Shown in pieces: positions 26,428 through 37,296 of a stretch of 64,000 nucleotides of DNA (the stretch's first letter is position 1; every line of letters starts with the position of its first letter). The notes under the pieces are model-generated. The model was not told the origin of the DNA, searched no databases, and was given only the letters and a program-made list of their open reading frames with translations. The DNA comes from Micromonospora sp. NBC_00421 (GTDB lineage Bacteria > Actinomycetota > Actinomycetes > Mycobacteriales > Micromonosporaceae). The translations under genes and the position numbers were made by a program. The stretch covers positions 3,290,001-3,354,000 of the forward strand of contig NZ_CP107929.1 of the NCBI RefSeq assembly GCF_036017915.1, read 5' to 3'.

Positions 26428-29007
26428 TCAGGCGCCGCGCAGGGTCGCCCCGAACCGCTCGGCGGCGACGGCGACGGCGGCGTCCCGGGCGGCCACCGCC
26501 TCCTCCACGGTCAGCGTCCGGTCCGGCGCCCGGAAGGTCAGCTTGTACGCCAGCGACCGGCGGCCCGCGCCGAGCGACTCCGAGGCGTACACGTCGAAGA
26601 GCCGGACCTGCTCCAGCAGCGCACCGGCGCCCTCCACCAGCGCGGCCCGGACGTCGGCGGCCGGCACCGACTCGTCGAGCACCAGCGCCACGTCGATCAA
26701 CGCCGGCGGGAACCCGGACACGACCGGCGCGGACGCCACCGGCGCGGCCGGCAGGGCGTCCAGGTCCAACTCCATGGCGCTGGTGCGGCGGGGCAGCTCC
26801 AACGCCGCCACCACAGTCGGGTGCAGCTCGCCGGCGTGGCCGACCACCACCCCGTCGACCACCAGCGCGGCACAGCGACCGGGGTGCCAGGGGGCGTGCT
26901 CGGCGGCCCGTACCTCGATCCGGTCGGCTGGCAGGTCGGCGGCGGCGAGCACCGCCCGGCCGGCCTCCACGGCGTCGGCCCAACCGGCGGCCCGGCCCGC
27001 GCCCCACCAGCCGGCCGGCTCCACGTCACCGGTGAGCACCACCGCGACGTGCCGGGGCTGGGCCGGCACCACCGCGTCGGCGGCGGCGAACTCGGCGTCG
27101 GTGGGACGTCGGTCCACCCCCATGGCCGGCGGCGCGCCCACGCCGGGACGTGGGTGGAACACCGTGCCGATCTCGTACAGCGCGAGGTCACGGTGGCCCC
27201 GGCCCAGGTTGCGCTTGAGGATGCCGAGCAGCGGGCCGAGCAGCGTGGTGCGCAGCAGCGGCTCCTCCTCCGACAGCGGGTTGGCCAGTCGCACCGCCGG
27301 CCGACGCGGGTCGTCGGCGGGCAGCCCGAGCTGGTCGGCCAGCTCCGGGGCGACGAACGGCAGGGCCAGCACCTCGACGTACCCGCGTTCGGCGAGCGAG
27401 CGGGCCACCGCCCGGCGGCGGCGCTGCTGCCAGGTCAGACCCCGGCCGGGCGGCGCGGTGGGCAAAACCGACGGCACCCGGTCGTACCCGTCGAGGCGGA
27501 CCACCTCCTCGACCAGGTCGGCCGGGTCGGTGAGGTCGGGCCGCCAGGTCGGCGGGGTGACGGTGAGCACGTCGCCGGTGCCGGCGGTCGTCCCTACCGC
27601 CCCCGGGTCCTCGGCCAGCCGGTCGCCGCCCCGGCTCACCGTGCAGCCCACCTGTTCCAGCAGGTCGACCACCCGCTGCGGGGAGTAGGCCACCCCGATC
27701 CGGCGCGACGGCAGGTCGGCCGGGAGGACGACCTGGCGCATCGGCCGGACGTGGTCGAGGTCGAGGATCTCCGCGCCGGCCTCGCCACCGCCGTGCGCGG
27801 TGAGCAGCTCGACGGCGCGCTGGAGGGCCACCAGCGGCAGGGCCGGGTCGACGCCCCGCTCCCACCGCTTGGCCGCCTCGCTGAACAGCCGGTGTCGCCG
27901 GGCGGTCCGGCCGACCATCACCGGATCCCAGTGGGCGGCCTCCAACAGCACGTTGGTGGTGCCGCCGACCACCTCGCTGGTCTCGCCGCCCATCACCGCG
28001 GCCAACGAGATCGGGACGCCGCCGCCCTCACCCGCGAGGGAGTTGGGTAGCCCGGCGTCGCAGATCACCATGTCCTCGACGGTCAGCGCCCGGGTGACCC
28101 CGTCCAGGGTGGTCACCTTCTCCCCCGCCTCGGCCCGGCGGACCACCAGCGGGCCGGTGATCCGGTCGGCGTCGAAGGCGTGCATCGGTTGGCCCAACTC
28201 GAGCATCACGTAGTTGGTGATGTCGACAGGCAGCGAGATGCTGCGGATGCCGGCCACCGTCAGCCGCTGCCGCATCCAGCCGGGCGTGACCGCCGTCGGG
28301 TCGACGCCCCGGACCAGCCGGGCGGTGAACCGGTCGCAGCCGACGGTGTCGCGTAGCTGCACCGGGTACGCCGGCTCGGCCGTCCCGGCCGGCGCGGGCA
28401 CCCGGCCCGGATCCCGGAAGGACAGGCCCAGGGCGTACGCCAACTCCCGGGCGATGCCCCGCACGCTCAGCGCGTACCCCCGGTCGGGGGTGATCTCCAG
28501 CTCGACCACGACGTCGTCGAGCCCCACCACCGGGCGGGCGTCGTCGCCGGGCCGGGCCGGGGTGTCCGGCGGCAGCACGATGATGCCGGAGTGGTCATCG
28601 CCGAGGCCCAGCTCCTGCGCCGAGCAGATCATGCCGGCCGAGGTGCGGCCGTACGTCTTGCGCGCGCCGATGGCGAAGTTGCCGGGCAGCACCCCGCCGG
28701 GCAGGATCACCACGACCCGGTCGCCGGGGGCGAAGTTGCGTGCCCCGCAGACGATCTCCTGCGGCTCGCCGGTGCCGTTGGCGGTGCCGACGTCGACCAG
28801 GCAGTGCCGGATCGGCTTCTTGAAGCCGGTCAGCTCCTCGATCTCGCGGACCTCACCGACGACAAGCGGACCGGTGACCGTCCGGCGCAGGTCCACCACG
28901 GACTCGACCTCGATGCCGAGGTCGACCAGGGCCTGCTCCAGATCCTCGGTGGGCAGGTCGACGGGGAGGTCGACGTACTCCCGCAGCCAACTGACAGAAA
29001 CTCGCAT
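26428..29007 (-). CDS. pheT: Phenylalanyl-tRNA synthetase beta subunit
   Basis: Large subunit of the alpha2-beta2 enzyme that charges tRNA-Phe, 859 residues. Order: N-terminal EMAP-II-like tRNA-binding domain (~40-155), B3/B4 editing domain (~215-400), B5 domain (~425-505), catalytic-like core and C-terminal ferredoxin-fold anticodon-binding domain (~765-859, FPPALIDVALVLDE and the FRAPDRTLTVEE end). It follows pheS with a 40-nt gap. Confidence 0.97.
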   Translation of the reverse strand: MRVSVSWLREYVDLPVDLPTEDLEQALVDLGIEVESVVDLRRTVTGPLVVGEVREIEELTGFKKPIRHCLVDVGTANGTGEPQEIVCGARNFAPGDRVVVILPGGVLPGNFAIGARKTYGRTSAGMICSAQELGLGDDHSGIIVLPPDTPARPGDDARPVVGLDDVVVELEITPDRGYALSVRGIARELAYALGLSFRDPGRVPAPAGTAEPAYPVQLRDTVGCDRFTARLVRGVDPTAVTPGWMRQRLTVAGIRSISLPVDITNYVMLELGQPMHAFDADRITGPLVVRRAEAGEKVTTLDGVTRALTVEDMVICDAGLPNSLAGEGGGVPISLAAVMGGETSEVVGGTTNVLLEAAHWDPVMVGRTARRHRLFSEAAKRWERGVDPALPLVALQRAVELLTAHGGGEAGAEILDLDHVRPMRQVVLPADLPSRRIGVAYSPQRVVDLLEQVGCTVSRGGDRLAEDPGAVGTTAGTGDVLTVTPPTWRPDLTDPADLVEEVVRLDGYDRVPSVLPTAPPGRGLTWQQRRRRAVARSLAERGYVEVLALPFVAPELADQLGLPADDPRRPAVRLANPLSEEEPLLRTTLLGPLLGILKRNLGRGHRDLALYEIGTVFHPRPGVGAPPAMGVDRRPTDAEFAAADAVVPAQPRHVAVVLTGDVEPAGWWGAGRAAGWADAVEAGRAVLAAADLPADRIEVRAAEHAPWHPGRCAALVVDGVVVGHAGELHPTVVAALELPRRTSAMELDLDALPAAPVASAPVVSGFPPALIDVALVLDESVPAADVRAALVEGAGALLEQVRLFDVYASESLGAGRRSLAYKLTFRAPDRTLTVEEAVAARDAAVAVAAERFGATLRGA

Positions 29008-29047
29008 GACTCAGACCACCGTCTCCGTGACTCGTACCCGCATCGCC

Positions 29048-30172
<1,125 letters not shown>

Positions 30173-30339
30173 CTAGGCGAGTCTACGGACGCGCGACTGT
30201 GCCGCAGCCCGCCGGTGGGAGTTGCGCGCGGGGAAGGGTCAGGCCCGCCGCCCGCCGACACCGGCGGGCTGGCTAAACGAACGCCGAGGCGCGTTCCTCA
30301 CGTGACCGACTCCCCTGCTGGGTGTGCGCGTGACCGGGG

Positions 30340-31179
30340 TCAGCGCAGTGCTCGGGCTGAAGCGTACAGGCAGACGGCGGCGGCCGCAGCCAGGTTGAGG
30401 CTCTCGGCCCGCCCGTGCAGCGGCACCCGGACCCGGGCGTCGGCGGCGGCGGTCAGCTCCCCGGGCAGGCCGTGCGCCTCGGAGCCGAACAGCCAGCCGG
30501 TGGGGGCGGCGAGCCGGCCGTGGTCGACGAGGTCGTCGAGGTCGCTGTCGCCGTACCCGGTGGTGGCGAAGACGGTGAGCCCGGCGGTGCGCAGCGCGGC
30601 GACCGCCGCGAGCGGGTCGGGGGCGCGGACCACGTCGACGTGGAACAGGCTGCCGGCCGAGGCCCGCACGCACTTGCCGTTGTAGGGATCGACGGTGTCC
30701 CCGGCGAAGACCACCGCGCCCGCGCCGGCCGCGTCGGCGGTTCGCAGCACGGTGCCGGCGTTGCCCGGATCCCGGATCCCGGCGAGCACCGCGACCAGGC
30801 GCGGTCCGCGCGCCAGGGCAGTCGTCAGCGGTACGTCGAGGTGCCGGCAGACGGCGACCACCCCCTGCGGGGCGACGGTCTCGGTCAGCGCGGCCAGGGC
30901 CTCGTCGGTGACCTCGGAGACCGGCAGGTCGGCGTGGGCGGCCCGGGCCGCCAGGTCGGCGTGCCGGTCGAGCCCGCCCGGGGTGCCGAACAGCTCCACC
31001 ACCGTGTCGGTACGGTCGAGCGCCTCACGGACCGCCTGCGGCCCCTCGGCCAGGAACCGGCCGGTCGTGTCCCGGTCCCGCCGCCGGTGCAACCGGCGGG
31101 CGGCGACCACCCTGGGGGTACGCGGGGTGAACGGGCCGGTGACGGCGTCGAGGCGCCTCCCGCGCGGTGGTGACTGCAT
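30340..31179 (-). CDS. SpoU/TrmH-family RNA 2'-O-methyltransferase
   Basis: A 279-residue SAM-dependent rRNA/tRNA methyltransferase, TsnR/TrmH-like. N-terminal substrate-binding domain (RFLAEGPQAVREAL, L30-like) and C-terminal SPOUT knot with LAGIRDPGNAGTVLRTADAAGA (motif 1), GWLFGSEAHGLP (motif 2) and RVPLHGRAESLNLAAAAAV (motif 3). ATG 31179 has GAGG 8 nt upstream. It sits between rplT and pheS, the usual place of this gene in actinobacteria. The target nucleotide is unknown. Confidence 0.9.
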   Translation of the reverse strand: MQSPPRGRRLDAVTGPFTPRTPRVVAARRLHRRRDRDTTGRFLAEGPQAVREALDRTDTVVELFGTPGGLDRHADLAARAAHADLPVSEVTDEALAALTETVAPQGVVAVCRHLDVPLTTALARGPRLVAVLAGIRDPGNAGTVLRTADAAGAGAVVFAGDTVDPYNGKCVRASAGSLFHVDVVRAPDPLAAVAALRTAGLTVFATTGYGDSDLDDLVDHGRLAAPTGWLFGSEAHGLPGELTAAADARVRVPLHGRAESLNLAAAAAVCLYASARALR

Positions 31180-31210
31180 GGGAGACGCCTCGATCTGCTG
31201 CCGGGGTGGG

Positions 31211-31603
31211 TCAGGCGGCCTGGGCCGCGGCGCCACCGGTGCCCTCGGCCGTCACGGCGGCCCGGGCAAGCTCGACGATCGCGGCGAACGCCGCGGCGTC
31301 GTGGACGGCCAGGTCGGCCAGGATCTTGCGGTCGACCTCGATGCCGGCCAGCCGCAGGCCCTGGATGAGCCGGTTGTAGGTCATGCCGTTGGCCCGGGCG
31401 CCAGCGTTGATGCGCTGGATCCAGAGCTGCCGGAAGTCGCCCTTGCGGTCGCGACGGTCCCGGTAGGCGTACTGCATCGAGTGCAGCACCTGCTCCTTGG
31501 CCTTGCGGTACAGCCGGGAGCGCTGACCGCGGTAACCGCTCGCGGTCTCCAGTACGGTACGACGCTTCTTCTGGGCGTTCACAGCCCGCTTGACGCGTGC
31601 CAT
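31211..31603 (-). CDS. rplT: Ribosomal protein L20
   Basis: 23S rRNA-binding assembly protein, 130 residues: [48 protein letters not shown]. The C-terminus has a short Ala/Gly extension ([11 protein letters not shown]). 32 nt downstream of rpmI, in the infC operon. Confidence 0.98.
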   Translation of the reverse strand: MARVKRAVNAQKKRRTVLETASGYRGQRSRLYRKAKEQVLHSMQYAYRDRRDRKGDFRQLWIQRINAGARANGMTYNRLIQGLRLAGIEVDRKILADLAVHDAAAFAAIVELARAAVTAEGTGGAAAQAA

Positions 31604-31635
31604 CTCAACTCCTTATTCGGTTCAGGTGGCGCGCG

Positions 31636-31830
31636 TCAGCGGCCGAGCAGCTTCTTGATGCGCTTGGTGTCGGCCTTGGCCAGCTCGACCGTGCCGGTCA
31701 GCCGCCGGGTCTGGGTGGAGGGCTTCTTCTCCAGGTTGTGGCGAAGGCCGGCCTGCTGGGCGACGATCTTGCCCTTGCCGGTCACCTTGACCCGCTTACC
31801 CATACCCGTGTGGCTCTTCATCTTCGGCAT
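31636..31830 (-). CDS. rpmI: Ribosomal protein L35
   Basis: A 64-residue basic protein, MPKMKSHTGMGKRVKVTGKGK and the C-terminal DTKRIKKLLGR. Standard position between infC and rplT, 18 nt after infC. Confidence 0.97.
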   Translation of the reverse strand: MPKMKSHTGMGKRVKVTGKGKIVAQQAGLRHNLEKKPSTQTRRLTGTVELAKADTKRIKKLLGR

Positions 31831-31848
31831 GTGGAACGTCTCTCCCTG

Positions 31849-32517
31849 TTACTGGCCGCTGGGGTCAGCGGTCGGGCCGGTCTCGCCGGCTGTTGCGGTC
31901 TCGCCGGCCACCGGGGCCTCGCCCTCTGCCGGCGGCGCTGACTCGTCCGTGGTCCGGTCCCGGGGACCGGTGCGGGACGCCGTGGCGGCGACCGCGGAGG
32001 CCTTGACGGCCCGGTGCGGAGCGAAGACCATGATCATGTTTCGACCGTCCTGCTTCGGAGCGGCCTCGACGTATCCCAGGTCCGTGATCTCGGACTCGAG
32101 CCGGCGCAGGAGCCGGTAACCCAGCTCCGGGCGGCTCTGCTCGCGACCGCGGAACATGATCGTCACCTTGACCTTGTCGCCCGCCTTGAGGAACCGCACC
32201 ACGTGACCCTTCTTGGTCTCGTAGTCGTGCGGGTCGATCTTCGGCCGGAGCTTCATCTCCTTGATGACGGTCTGCTGCTGGTTACGCCGCGCTTCGCGCG
32301 CCTTGAGTGCGCTCTCGTACTTGAACTTGCCGAAGTCCATGAGCTTGCACACCGGCGGGCGCGCCATCGGCGCAACCTCGACCAGGTCCAGGTCGACGTC
32401 CGCGGCCAACTGCAGGGCGCGCTCCAGCGGGACGATGCCCACCTGCTCACCCTCAGGGCCGACCAGTCGGACCTCACGTGCCCGGATCTGATCGTTCACG
32501 CGTGGTTCGACGCTGAT
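31849..32517 (-). CDS. infC: Translation initiation factor IF-3 (AUC start)
   Basis: Binds the 30S subunit, prevents 50S joining and proofreads start codons. 222 residues: N-domain ([28 protein letters not shown]), helical linker, C-domain ([38 protein letters not shown]) and an acidic Ala/Glu/Pro tail of ~45 residues. GAGGAGG lies 4 nt before an ATC (32515-32517), giving [10 protein letters not shown], which matches the actinobacterial consensus; the next GTG (32499) has no SD at proper distance. A rare AUC start fits the known IF-3 autoregulation. Confidence 0.95.
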   Translation of the reverse strand: MSVEPRVNDQIRAREVRLVGPEGEQVGIVPLERALQLAADVDLDLVEVAPMARPPVCKLMDFGKFKYESALKAREARRNQQQTVIKEMKLRPKIDPHDYETKKGHVVRFLKAGDKVKVTIMFRGREQSRPELGYRLLRRLESEITDLGYVEAAPKQDGRNMIMVFAPHRAVKASAVAATASRTGPRDRTTDESAPPAEGEAPVAGETATAGETGPTADPSGQ

Positions 32518-32780
32518 GGGGCCTCCTCGAGTCGGATCTGCTACGTGGCCGACCCCGCGTGGCCCCCGGGTGGGGGCGACCCGGAAAGCAGAAGGCCCCG
32601 GCGCATGCCAGGGCCCGCTCGACCGGTCGGCACGATCACATGATCGCGCATCCGGCACCGGGACGAGCCCGGAACCGGTGACCGGACCCGGCCACCGACT
32701 GGGGTGACTCGGGTGGGAGCAGGCGCTCCGCTTCGGGACCACCCGCACGCCGAGGCGGGGGCAGTCTGGTCGACTTGCCC
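32518..32780 (-). other. Long 5' leader of infC
   Basis: About 260 nt between the candidate promoter and the ATC start, GC-rich, with the hairpin at 32594 and further inverted repeats (for example ATCACATGATCG around 32635). No convincing protein gene lies in 32518-32869. Confidence 0.5.
32594..32615 (-). terminator. Attenuator-like hairpin in the infC leader
   Basis: Minus-strand RNA forms GGCCCUGG-CAUGCG-CCGGGGCC (one G-U pair) followed by UUCUGCUUU, a Rho-independent-like terminator 75-100 nt upstream of infC. It probably attenuates the infC-rpmI-rplT operon. Confidence 0.6.
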
Positions 32781-32810
32781 ACACTACACCCGCGCCTCGA
32801 CCATCCCCAA
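32781..32810 (-). promoter_or_regulatory. infC operon promoter candidate
   Basis: On the minus strand: -35 TTGGGG (32805-32810), 18-bp spacer, -10 TAGTGT (32781-32786). Confidence 0.45.
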
Positions 32811-32869
32811 ACCGGGCCCGCAGGTCAGCGGTGGGCCCGCGGTCGCCGGGTCGGCCTCGGCCGGGGCAC

Positions 32870-33343
32870 TCAGGGGTGGGTCGGGGCGCCGCCGAGACGG
32901 GACAGGTGCGCCTGGTGCAACCGGCGCAACGCACGGACCCCGTCGACCGCGATCTCCTTGTCGGCCGCCTGGAGGGCCACCATCGGCAGCAGGTCGTCGT
33001 CGCGCAGCTCCAGGCTGGCCCACGGTGCGCCCCGGTCGAAGCGCACCCCCCGGACCACCTCCCAGGGCAGCTCGTACGAGCTCACCACGTTGCGTACCCG
33101 GACACCACGGACATCCGCCTCGACCCGGGGCCGGGTGAACAGCAGGATGCCGAGCGCGCCGAGCACCCCGAGGCCGACCATGGCGAACTGGTCACCACGC
33201 TGGAAGCTGCCGTAGCCTTCACCGGTCGCCCCGGTCAGCGAGGTGGCCACCAGGGTGAATACCACCAGCAGGGCAACCGCCGAGGCCCAGCAGACGACCC
33301 GGATGCGACGCGGCTTCAGGCAGATCAACTCGGTGTCGCTCAC
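32870..33343 (-). CDS. PH-domain membrane protein
   Basis: A 157-residue protein from GTG 33343 ([16 protein letters not shown]). Two hydrophobic segments ([20 protein letters not shown] and [15 protein letters not shown]) are followed by a bacterial PH-like domain ([34 protein letters not shown]). A gene of this type follows hisG in other actinobacteria. Function unknown. Confidence 0.75.
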   Translation of the reverse strand: MSDTELICLKPRRIRVVCWASAVALLVVFTLVATSLTGATGEGYGSFQRGDQFAMVGLGVLGALGILLFTRPRVEADVRGVRVRNVVSSYELPWEVVRGVRFDRGAPWASLELRDDDLLPMVALQAADKEIAVDGVRALRRLHQAHLSRLGGAPTHP

Positions 33344-33437
33344 CCGGCCAGTCTGCCACCCGCCCCCGGCAGCCGCCGCGCCGCCACCCGCCCCCACCAG
33401 GTCGGCCGCTTCCGGGCCGGCCTGGTGGGGGCGGGAG

Positions 33438-34283
33438 TCAGAGGCGGCAGGCGTGGATGTTGGTGACCAGAATGGCGCGGGCGCCCAACTCGTACAGCTC
33501 GTCCATGATCCGGTGCACGTCGTCGCGGAGCACCATCGCCTGCACGGCGACCCAGCCCTCCCGGTGCAGCGGGGAGACCGTCGGCGACTCGATGCCCGGG
33601 GTGAGCGCGCTGGCCCGGTCGAGCAGTCCGGCCGGCACGTCGTAGGCGAGCATCACGTAGCGGCGGGCCACCAGCACCCCGTGCAGACGGCGCAGCAACT
33701 GCTCCGCCTGCGGGTGCGCCGGCGCGGCGGCCCGGCGGACCAGCACCGCCGAGGAACGCAGCAGCGGGTCACCGAAGACCACCAGCCCGGCCTGGCGCAG
33801 CGTCGCACCGGTCTCCACCACGTCGGCGACGACGTCGGCGACGCCGAGCCGGATGGCGTTCTCCACCGCGCCGTCGAGCCGGATCACGTCGGCCTTGACG
33901 CCGAGTTCGGCGAGGTAGCGCTCGACCAGCCCCGGGTACGCGGTGGCGATCCGGTGCCCGCCCAACTGCTGGACGTCGCCGACGTCCTCGGGGCGGGCGG
34001 CGAAGCGGAAGGTGGCCCGGCCGAAGGCCAGGTCGACCACCTCCTCGGCGGGAGCGCCGGAGTCGATCAGCAGGTCCCGGCCGGTGATCCCGACGTCCAG
34101 GTCACCCGAGCCGACGTAGGTGGCGATGTCCTTCGGCCGCAGATAGAAGAACTCGATGTCGTTGGCCTCGTCCGGGCAGACCAGGTCCTTGGGGTCGGTG
34201 CGCTGGCGGTAACCCGCCTCACGCAGCATCTGGGCGGCCTTCTCGGCCAGGGCGCCCTTGTTGGGTACGGCGACACGCAGCAT
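33438..34283 (-). CDS. hisG: ATP phosphoribosyltransferase, long form
   Basis: First enzyme of histidine synthesis (ATP + PRPP). 281 residues with catalytic domains (MLRVAVPNKGAL, YVGSGDLDVGITGRD, DVVADVVETGATLRQAGL) and the C-terminal regulatory ACT-like domain (~211-281) that binds histidine, ending DELYELGARAILVTNIHACRL split across the end. 46 nt downstream of hisE, with AAGGAG 9 nt before the ATG. Confidence 0.97.
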   Translation of the reverse strand: MLRVAVPNKGALAEKAAQMLREAGYRQRTDPKDLVCPDEANDIEFFYLRPKDIATYVGSGDLDVGITGRDLLIDSGAPAEEVVDLAFGRATFRFAARPEDVGDVQQLGGHRIATAYPGLVERYLAELGVKADVIRLDGAVENAIRLGVADVVADVVETGATLRQAGLVVFGDPLLRSSAVLVRRAAAPAHPQAEQLLRRLHGVLVARRYVMLAYDVPAGLLDRASALTPGIESPTVSPLHREGWVAVQAMVLRDDVHRIMDELYELGARAILVTNIHACRL

Positions 34284-34329
34284 GACGGAGTGCTCCTTCG
34301 CTCGGATCGGATCGGCGACGCGGGCGCAC

Positions 34330-34593
34330 TCACAGATGTCGGTAGACGTCCTTCAGCTCCAGACCACTTGCCAGCATCAGCACCTGCACCTGGTAGAGCA
34401 GCTGGGAGATCTCCTCGGCGGTGCGCTCCGGCCCCTCGTGCTCGGCGGCCATCCACGACTCGGCCGCCTCCTCGACGACCTTCTTGCCGACGAAGTGCAC
34501 CCCCTTGGACAGGGCGGCGACCGTGCCCGAACCCGGCGTGCCGGCGGCGGCCTTGGCCTGGAGCTCGGCGAACAACTCCTCGAACGTCTTCAC
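34330..34593 (-). CDS. hisE: Phosphoribosyl-ATP pyrophosphatase
   Basis: Second step of histidine synthesis; hydrolyses phosphoribosyl-ATP. 87 residues of the MazG-like helical fold: [21 protein letters not shown] and [18 protein letters not shown] carry the metal-binding acidic residues. GTG start at 34593 ([11 protein letters not shown]). Operon with hisG. Confidence 0.95.
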   Translation of the reverse strand: MKTFEELFAELQAKAAAGTPGSGTVAALSKGVHFVGKKVVEEAAESWMAAEHEGPERTAEEISQLLYQVQVLMLASGLELKDVYRHL

Positions 34594-34730
34594 GGGTCCG
34601 GATTCTTCCAGCTTCCCGTCGGGGCCGTGCGCTCCGGGTCCGGGCGCGTCGTCCCGCCCACCGCATGCCTCCCGCAGGCTGGGACGGTGACCGGTCACGG
34701 ACGCCGGACCGACCCGGCGGATATCGATCT

Positions 34731-34747
34731 CCCATCTACCTGATGGG
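34731..34747. promoter_or_regulatory. Inverted repeat in the hisE/ABC intergenic region
   Basis: CCCATC-TACCT-GATGGG, 43 bp before the ABC transporter start. Candidate operator for the transporter operon. Confidence 0.35.
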
Positions 34748-34776
34748 ACACCTTTCGGGGGATCGGCGTCCTTCTC

Positions 34777-34782
34777 TATCCT
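34777..34782 (+). promoter_or_regulatory. -10 element, possibly giving a leaderless transcript
   Basis: TATCCT ends 8 bp before the ATG at 34790; a TTTCGG lies 18 bp upstream as a weak -35. A start point ~7 bp later would place +1 at or next to the ATG, and no SD is visible. Confidence 0.4.
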
Positions 34783-34789
34783 GGCGGCC

Positions 34790-35662
34790 ATGGTCAGCAG
34801 CAGCTCACGTACCCGCACCGCCGCCACCGCCGTCGCCGCGCTCCTGGTCGCGGTGGCCGGATGCGCACCCCAGGACAACCTCCCCACCCCCGACGCCGCC
34901 CCCACCACGCCGTCCTGCACCAAGGAGGGGCTGAAGACCCGGACGGCCGGCAAGCTCACCGTCGCCACCGACGAGCCCGCCTACGAGCCGTGGTTCCGGG
35001 GCAACAAGCCGGACAGCGGCGAGGGCTTCGAGTCCGCCGTCGCGTACGCGGTGGCCGAGAAGCTCGGGTACGCCCGCGGGGACGTCACCTGGACCCGGGT
35101 CAAGTTCGACACCGCCATCGCCCCCGGCCCGAAGAACTTCGACTTCGACATCAACCAGTTCTCCATCACCGAGGAACGCAAGCAGGCGGTCGACTTCTCC
35201 CCGCCGTACTACCTGGTGCGGCAGACGGTGATCGCGCTCAAGTCGTCGAAGATCGCCGGGAAGAAGTCGATGGCGGACCTGAAGGACGCCAAGCTCGGCG
35301 CGCAGGTCGGCACGACCAGCTACCAGGCGATCACCGACCTGATCAAGCCGAAGGCGAAGCCGCAGGTCTACAACAGCAACGACGACGCCAAGAAGGCCCT
35401 GCAGAACGGTCAGCTCGACGGCCTTGTGGTCGACCTGCCCACGGCGTTCTACATCACCGGCTCGGAGCTCACCGACGCCACGGTGGTCGGGCAACTGCCA
35501 CAGGTGGGCGCGCCCGAGGCGTTCGGGCTGCTGCTGGACAAGGACTCCCCGATCACCTTCTGCGTCAGCCGGACGATCGGTGAGCTCTCCGAGGCCGGCA
35601 CCCTCAAGCAGCTGGAGCAGAAGTGGCTCGCCCAGGTGGCCGGAGCAACCGAACTCCGGTGA
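34790..35662 (+). CDS. Amino-acid ABC transporter substrate-binding lipoprotein
   Basis: Extracytoplasmic binding protein, 290 residues. Lipoprotein signal with lipobox VAVAGC (Cys25). The mature part is an SBP_bac_3 fold: [38 protein letters not shown] and [13 protein letters not shown], typical of polar amino-acid (glutamate/arginine-like) uptake systems. Its stop overlaps the permease start (GTGA). First gene of a three-gene operon inserted between hisE and ribH. Confidence 0.92.
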   Translation: MVSSSSRTRTAATAVAALLVAVAGCAPQDNLPTPDAAPTTPSCTKEGLKTRTAGKLTVATDEPAYEPWFRGNKPDSGEGFESAVAYAVAEKLGYARGDVTWTRVKFDTAIAPGPKNFDFDINQFSITEERKQAVDFSPPYYLVRQTVIALKSSKIAGKKSMADLKDAKLGAQVGTTSYQAITDLIKPKAKPQVYNSNDDAKKALQNGQLDGLVVDLPTAFYITGSELTDATVVGQLPQVGAPEAFGLLLDKDSPITFCVSRTIGELSEAGTLKQLEQKWLAQVAGATELR

Positions 35663-36537
35663 GGCCGGTGCCATCGCGCGAAGACAGCCCGACGTCACGC
35701 CGGCAGCACACCCCCTCGGCGGCCCAGCGGCGGCGGGCCGCGTACCGGCGGCGGCAGACGACCCGCAGCGTGCTGGTCGCCGCCGCCTCCACGGCGGTGC
35801 TCGGCACGCTGCTGGTCGTCGCGGTCACCGGGGCACCCGGCTGGGACCGGGTCCGCCTGTCGTTCCTCGATCCGGCGATCGCCCGGGACGCCCTGCCCGA
35901 GGTGCTCACCGGGCTGTGGCTCAACGTCCGGCTGCTGGTCTGCTGCGCGGTCGGGGCGCTGCTGCTCGGGCTGCTGATCGCGCTGCTGCGTACCCTGCGC
36001 GGGCCGGTCTTCTTCCCGGTCCGCGCGCTCGCCGCCGGCTACACGTACACCTTCCGGGGCCTGCCGCTGATCATCGTGCTGTACGTGCTCACCCTCGGCG
36101 TGCCCGGCCTGCGGTTGCAGGGCATGCCCCCGGTGCTGGTGCTCGGCGGGCTGGCGCTGGTGCTCACCTACGGCGGCTACCTGGCGGAGGTGTTCCGGGC
36201 CGGCATCGAGTCGATCCACCCGAGCCAGCTCGCGGCGGCCCGCTCACTCGGGCTGACCTACCGGCAGACCATGCGGCACGTGGTGCTGCCACAGGCCGTC
36301 CGGCGGGTCGCGCCGCCGCTGCTCAACGACGTGGTGGCGATGCAGAAGGACGTCGGCCTGGTCTCCCTGGCCGGCCCGATCGACGCGGTCCGGGCGGCCC
36401 AGATCGCCACCGCGGAGACCTTCAACTACACCCCGTACATCCTGGCCGGGGTGCTGTTCGTGCTGCTGGCCATCCCGCTGATCGCGGTCACCGACTGGGT
36501 GACGCTGCGCTCGGCCCGACGCCAGTCCGGAGGTTGA
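35659..36537 (+). CDS. Amino-acid ABC transporter permease
   Basis: Inner-membrane permease of the HisM/GlnP type, 292 residues. A ~45-residue Arg-rich cytoplasmic N-terminus precedes five or so helices. EAA loop: AARSLGLTYRQTMRHVVLPQAVRR. YTFRGLPLIIVLYV is the usual family start of the core. The GTG start overlaps the binding-protein stop. Confidence 0.93.
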   Translation: MRPVPSREDSPTSRRQHTPSAAQRRRAAYRRRQTTRSVLVAAASTAVLGTLLVVAVTGAPGWDRVRLSFLDPAIARDALPEVLTGLWLNVRLLVCCAVGALLLGLLIALLRTLRGPVFFPVRALAAGYTYTFRGLPLIIVLYVLTLGVPGLRLQGMPPVLVLGGLALVLTYGGYLAEVFRAGIESIHPSQLAAARSLGLTYRQTMRHVVLPQAVRRVAPPLLNDVVAMQKDVGLVSLAGPIDAVRAAQIATAETFNYTPYILAGVLFVLLAIPLIAVTDWVTLRSARRQSGG

Positions 36538-36538
36538 G

Positions 36539-37282
36539 ATGGCCGTGCTGACCTGCCGGGGGTTACGCAAGGAGTTCGGCGACCAGGTGGTGCTCGACGG
36601 CCTCGACCTGACCGTCGAGGAGCACCAGGTGGTCGCGCTGATCGGTGCGTCCGGCTCGGGCAAGTCGACCCTGCTGCGCTGCGTCAACCTGCTTGAGGAG
36701 CTGGACGACGGGACCATCGAGCTGGACGGCGAGGAGATCTCCGATCCCCGGGTCGACCCCGACCGGGTACGCCGGCGGATCGGCATGGTCTTCCAGTCGT
36801 ACAACCTGTTTCCGCACCTGAGCGTGGTGGAGAACGTCGTCCTCGCCCCGCGCCGGGTGCACCGGAGGGGGCGGGCCGAGGCCGAGGCGCAGGCCCGGGA
36901 GCTGCTGGACCGGGTGGGGTTGGGCGGGAAGGCGGACGCCTACCCGGACCGGCTCTCCGGCGGTCAGCAGCAGCGGGTGGCGATCGTCCGGGCGCTGGCC
37001 AACTCGCCCCGGCTGATGCTGCTGGACGAGGTCACCTCGGCGCTCGACCCGGAGCTGGTCGGTGAGGTGCTGTCGCTGATCCGGGACCTGAAGGCCGACG
37101 GGATGACCATGGTGCTGGCCACCCACGAGATGGGGTTCGCCCGGGAGGTCGCCGACCAGGTCTGCTTCCTCGACGCGGGCCGGGTGGTCGAGGCCGGGCC
37201 GCCCGCCCAGGTGCTCGGCGAGCCGACCCAGCCCCGCACCCGCCAGTTCCTCAGGCGGATCATCGACGCCGGCCGCCTCTGA
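36539..37282 (+). CDS. Amino-acid ABC transporter ATP-binding protein
   Basis: A 247-residue GlnQ-like ATPase. Walker A GASGSGKST (~35-43), Q-loop MVFQSYNLFPH, signature LSGGQQQR, Walker B LMLLDEVTSALD, and the switch histidine in LATHEMGFA. It starts one base after the permease stop. Its end is 14 bp from the convergent ribH stop, with no clear terminator between. Confidence 0.95.
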   Translation: MAVLTCRGLRKEFGDQVVLDGLDLTVEEHQVVALIGASGSGKSTLLRCVNLLEELDDGTIELDGEEISDPRVDPDRVRRRIGMVFQSYNLFPHLSVVENVVLAPRRVHRRGRAEAEAQARELLDRVGLGGKADAYPDRLSGGQQQRVAIVRALANSPRLMLLDEVTSALDPELVGEVLSLIRDLKADGMTMVLATHEMGFAREVADQVCFLDAGRVVEAGPPAQVLGEPTQPRTRQFLRRIIDAGRL

Positions 37283-37296
37283 CGGGCCGGACGGGG

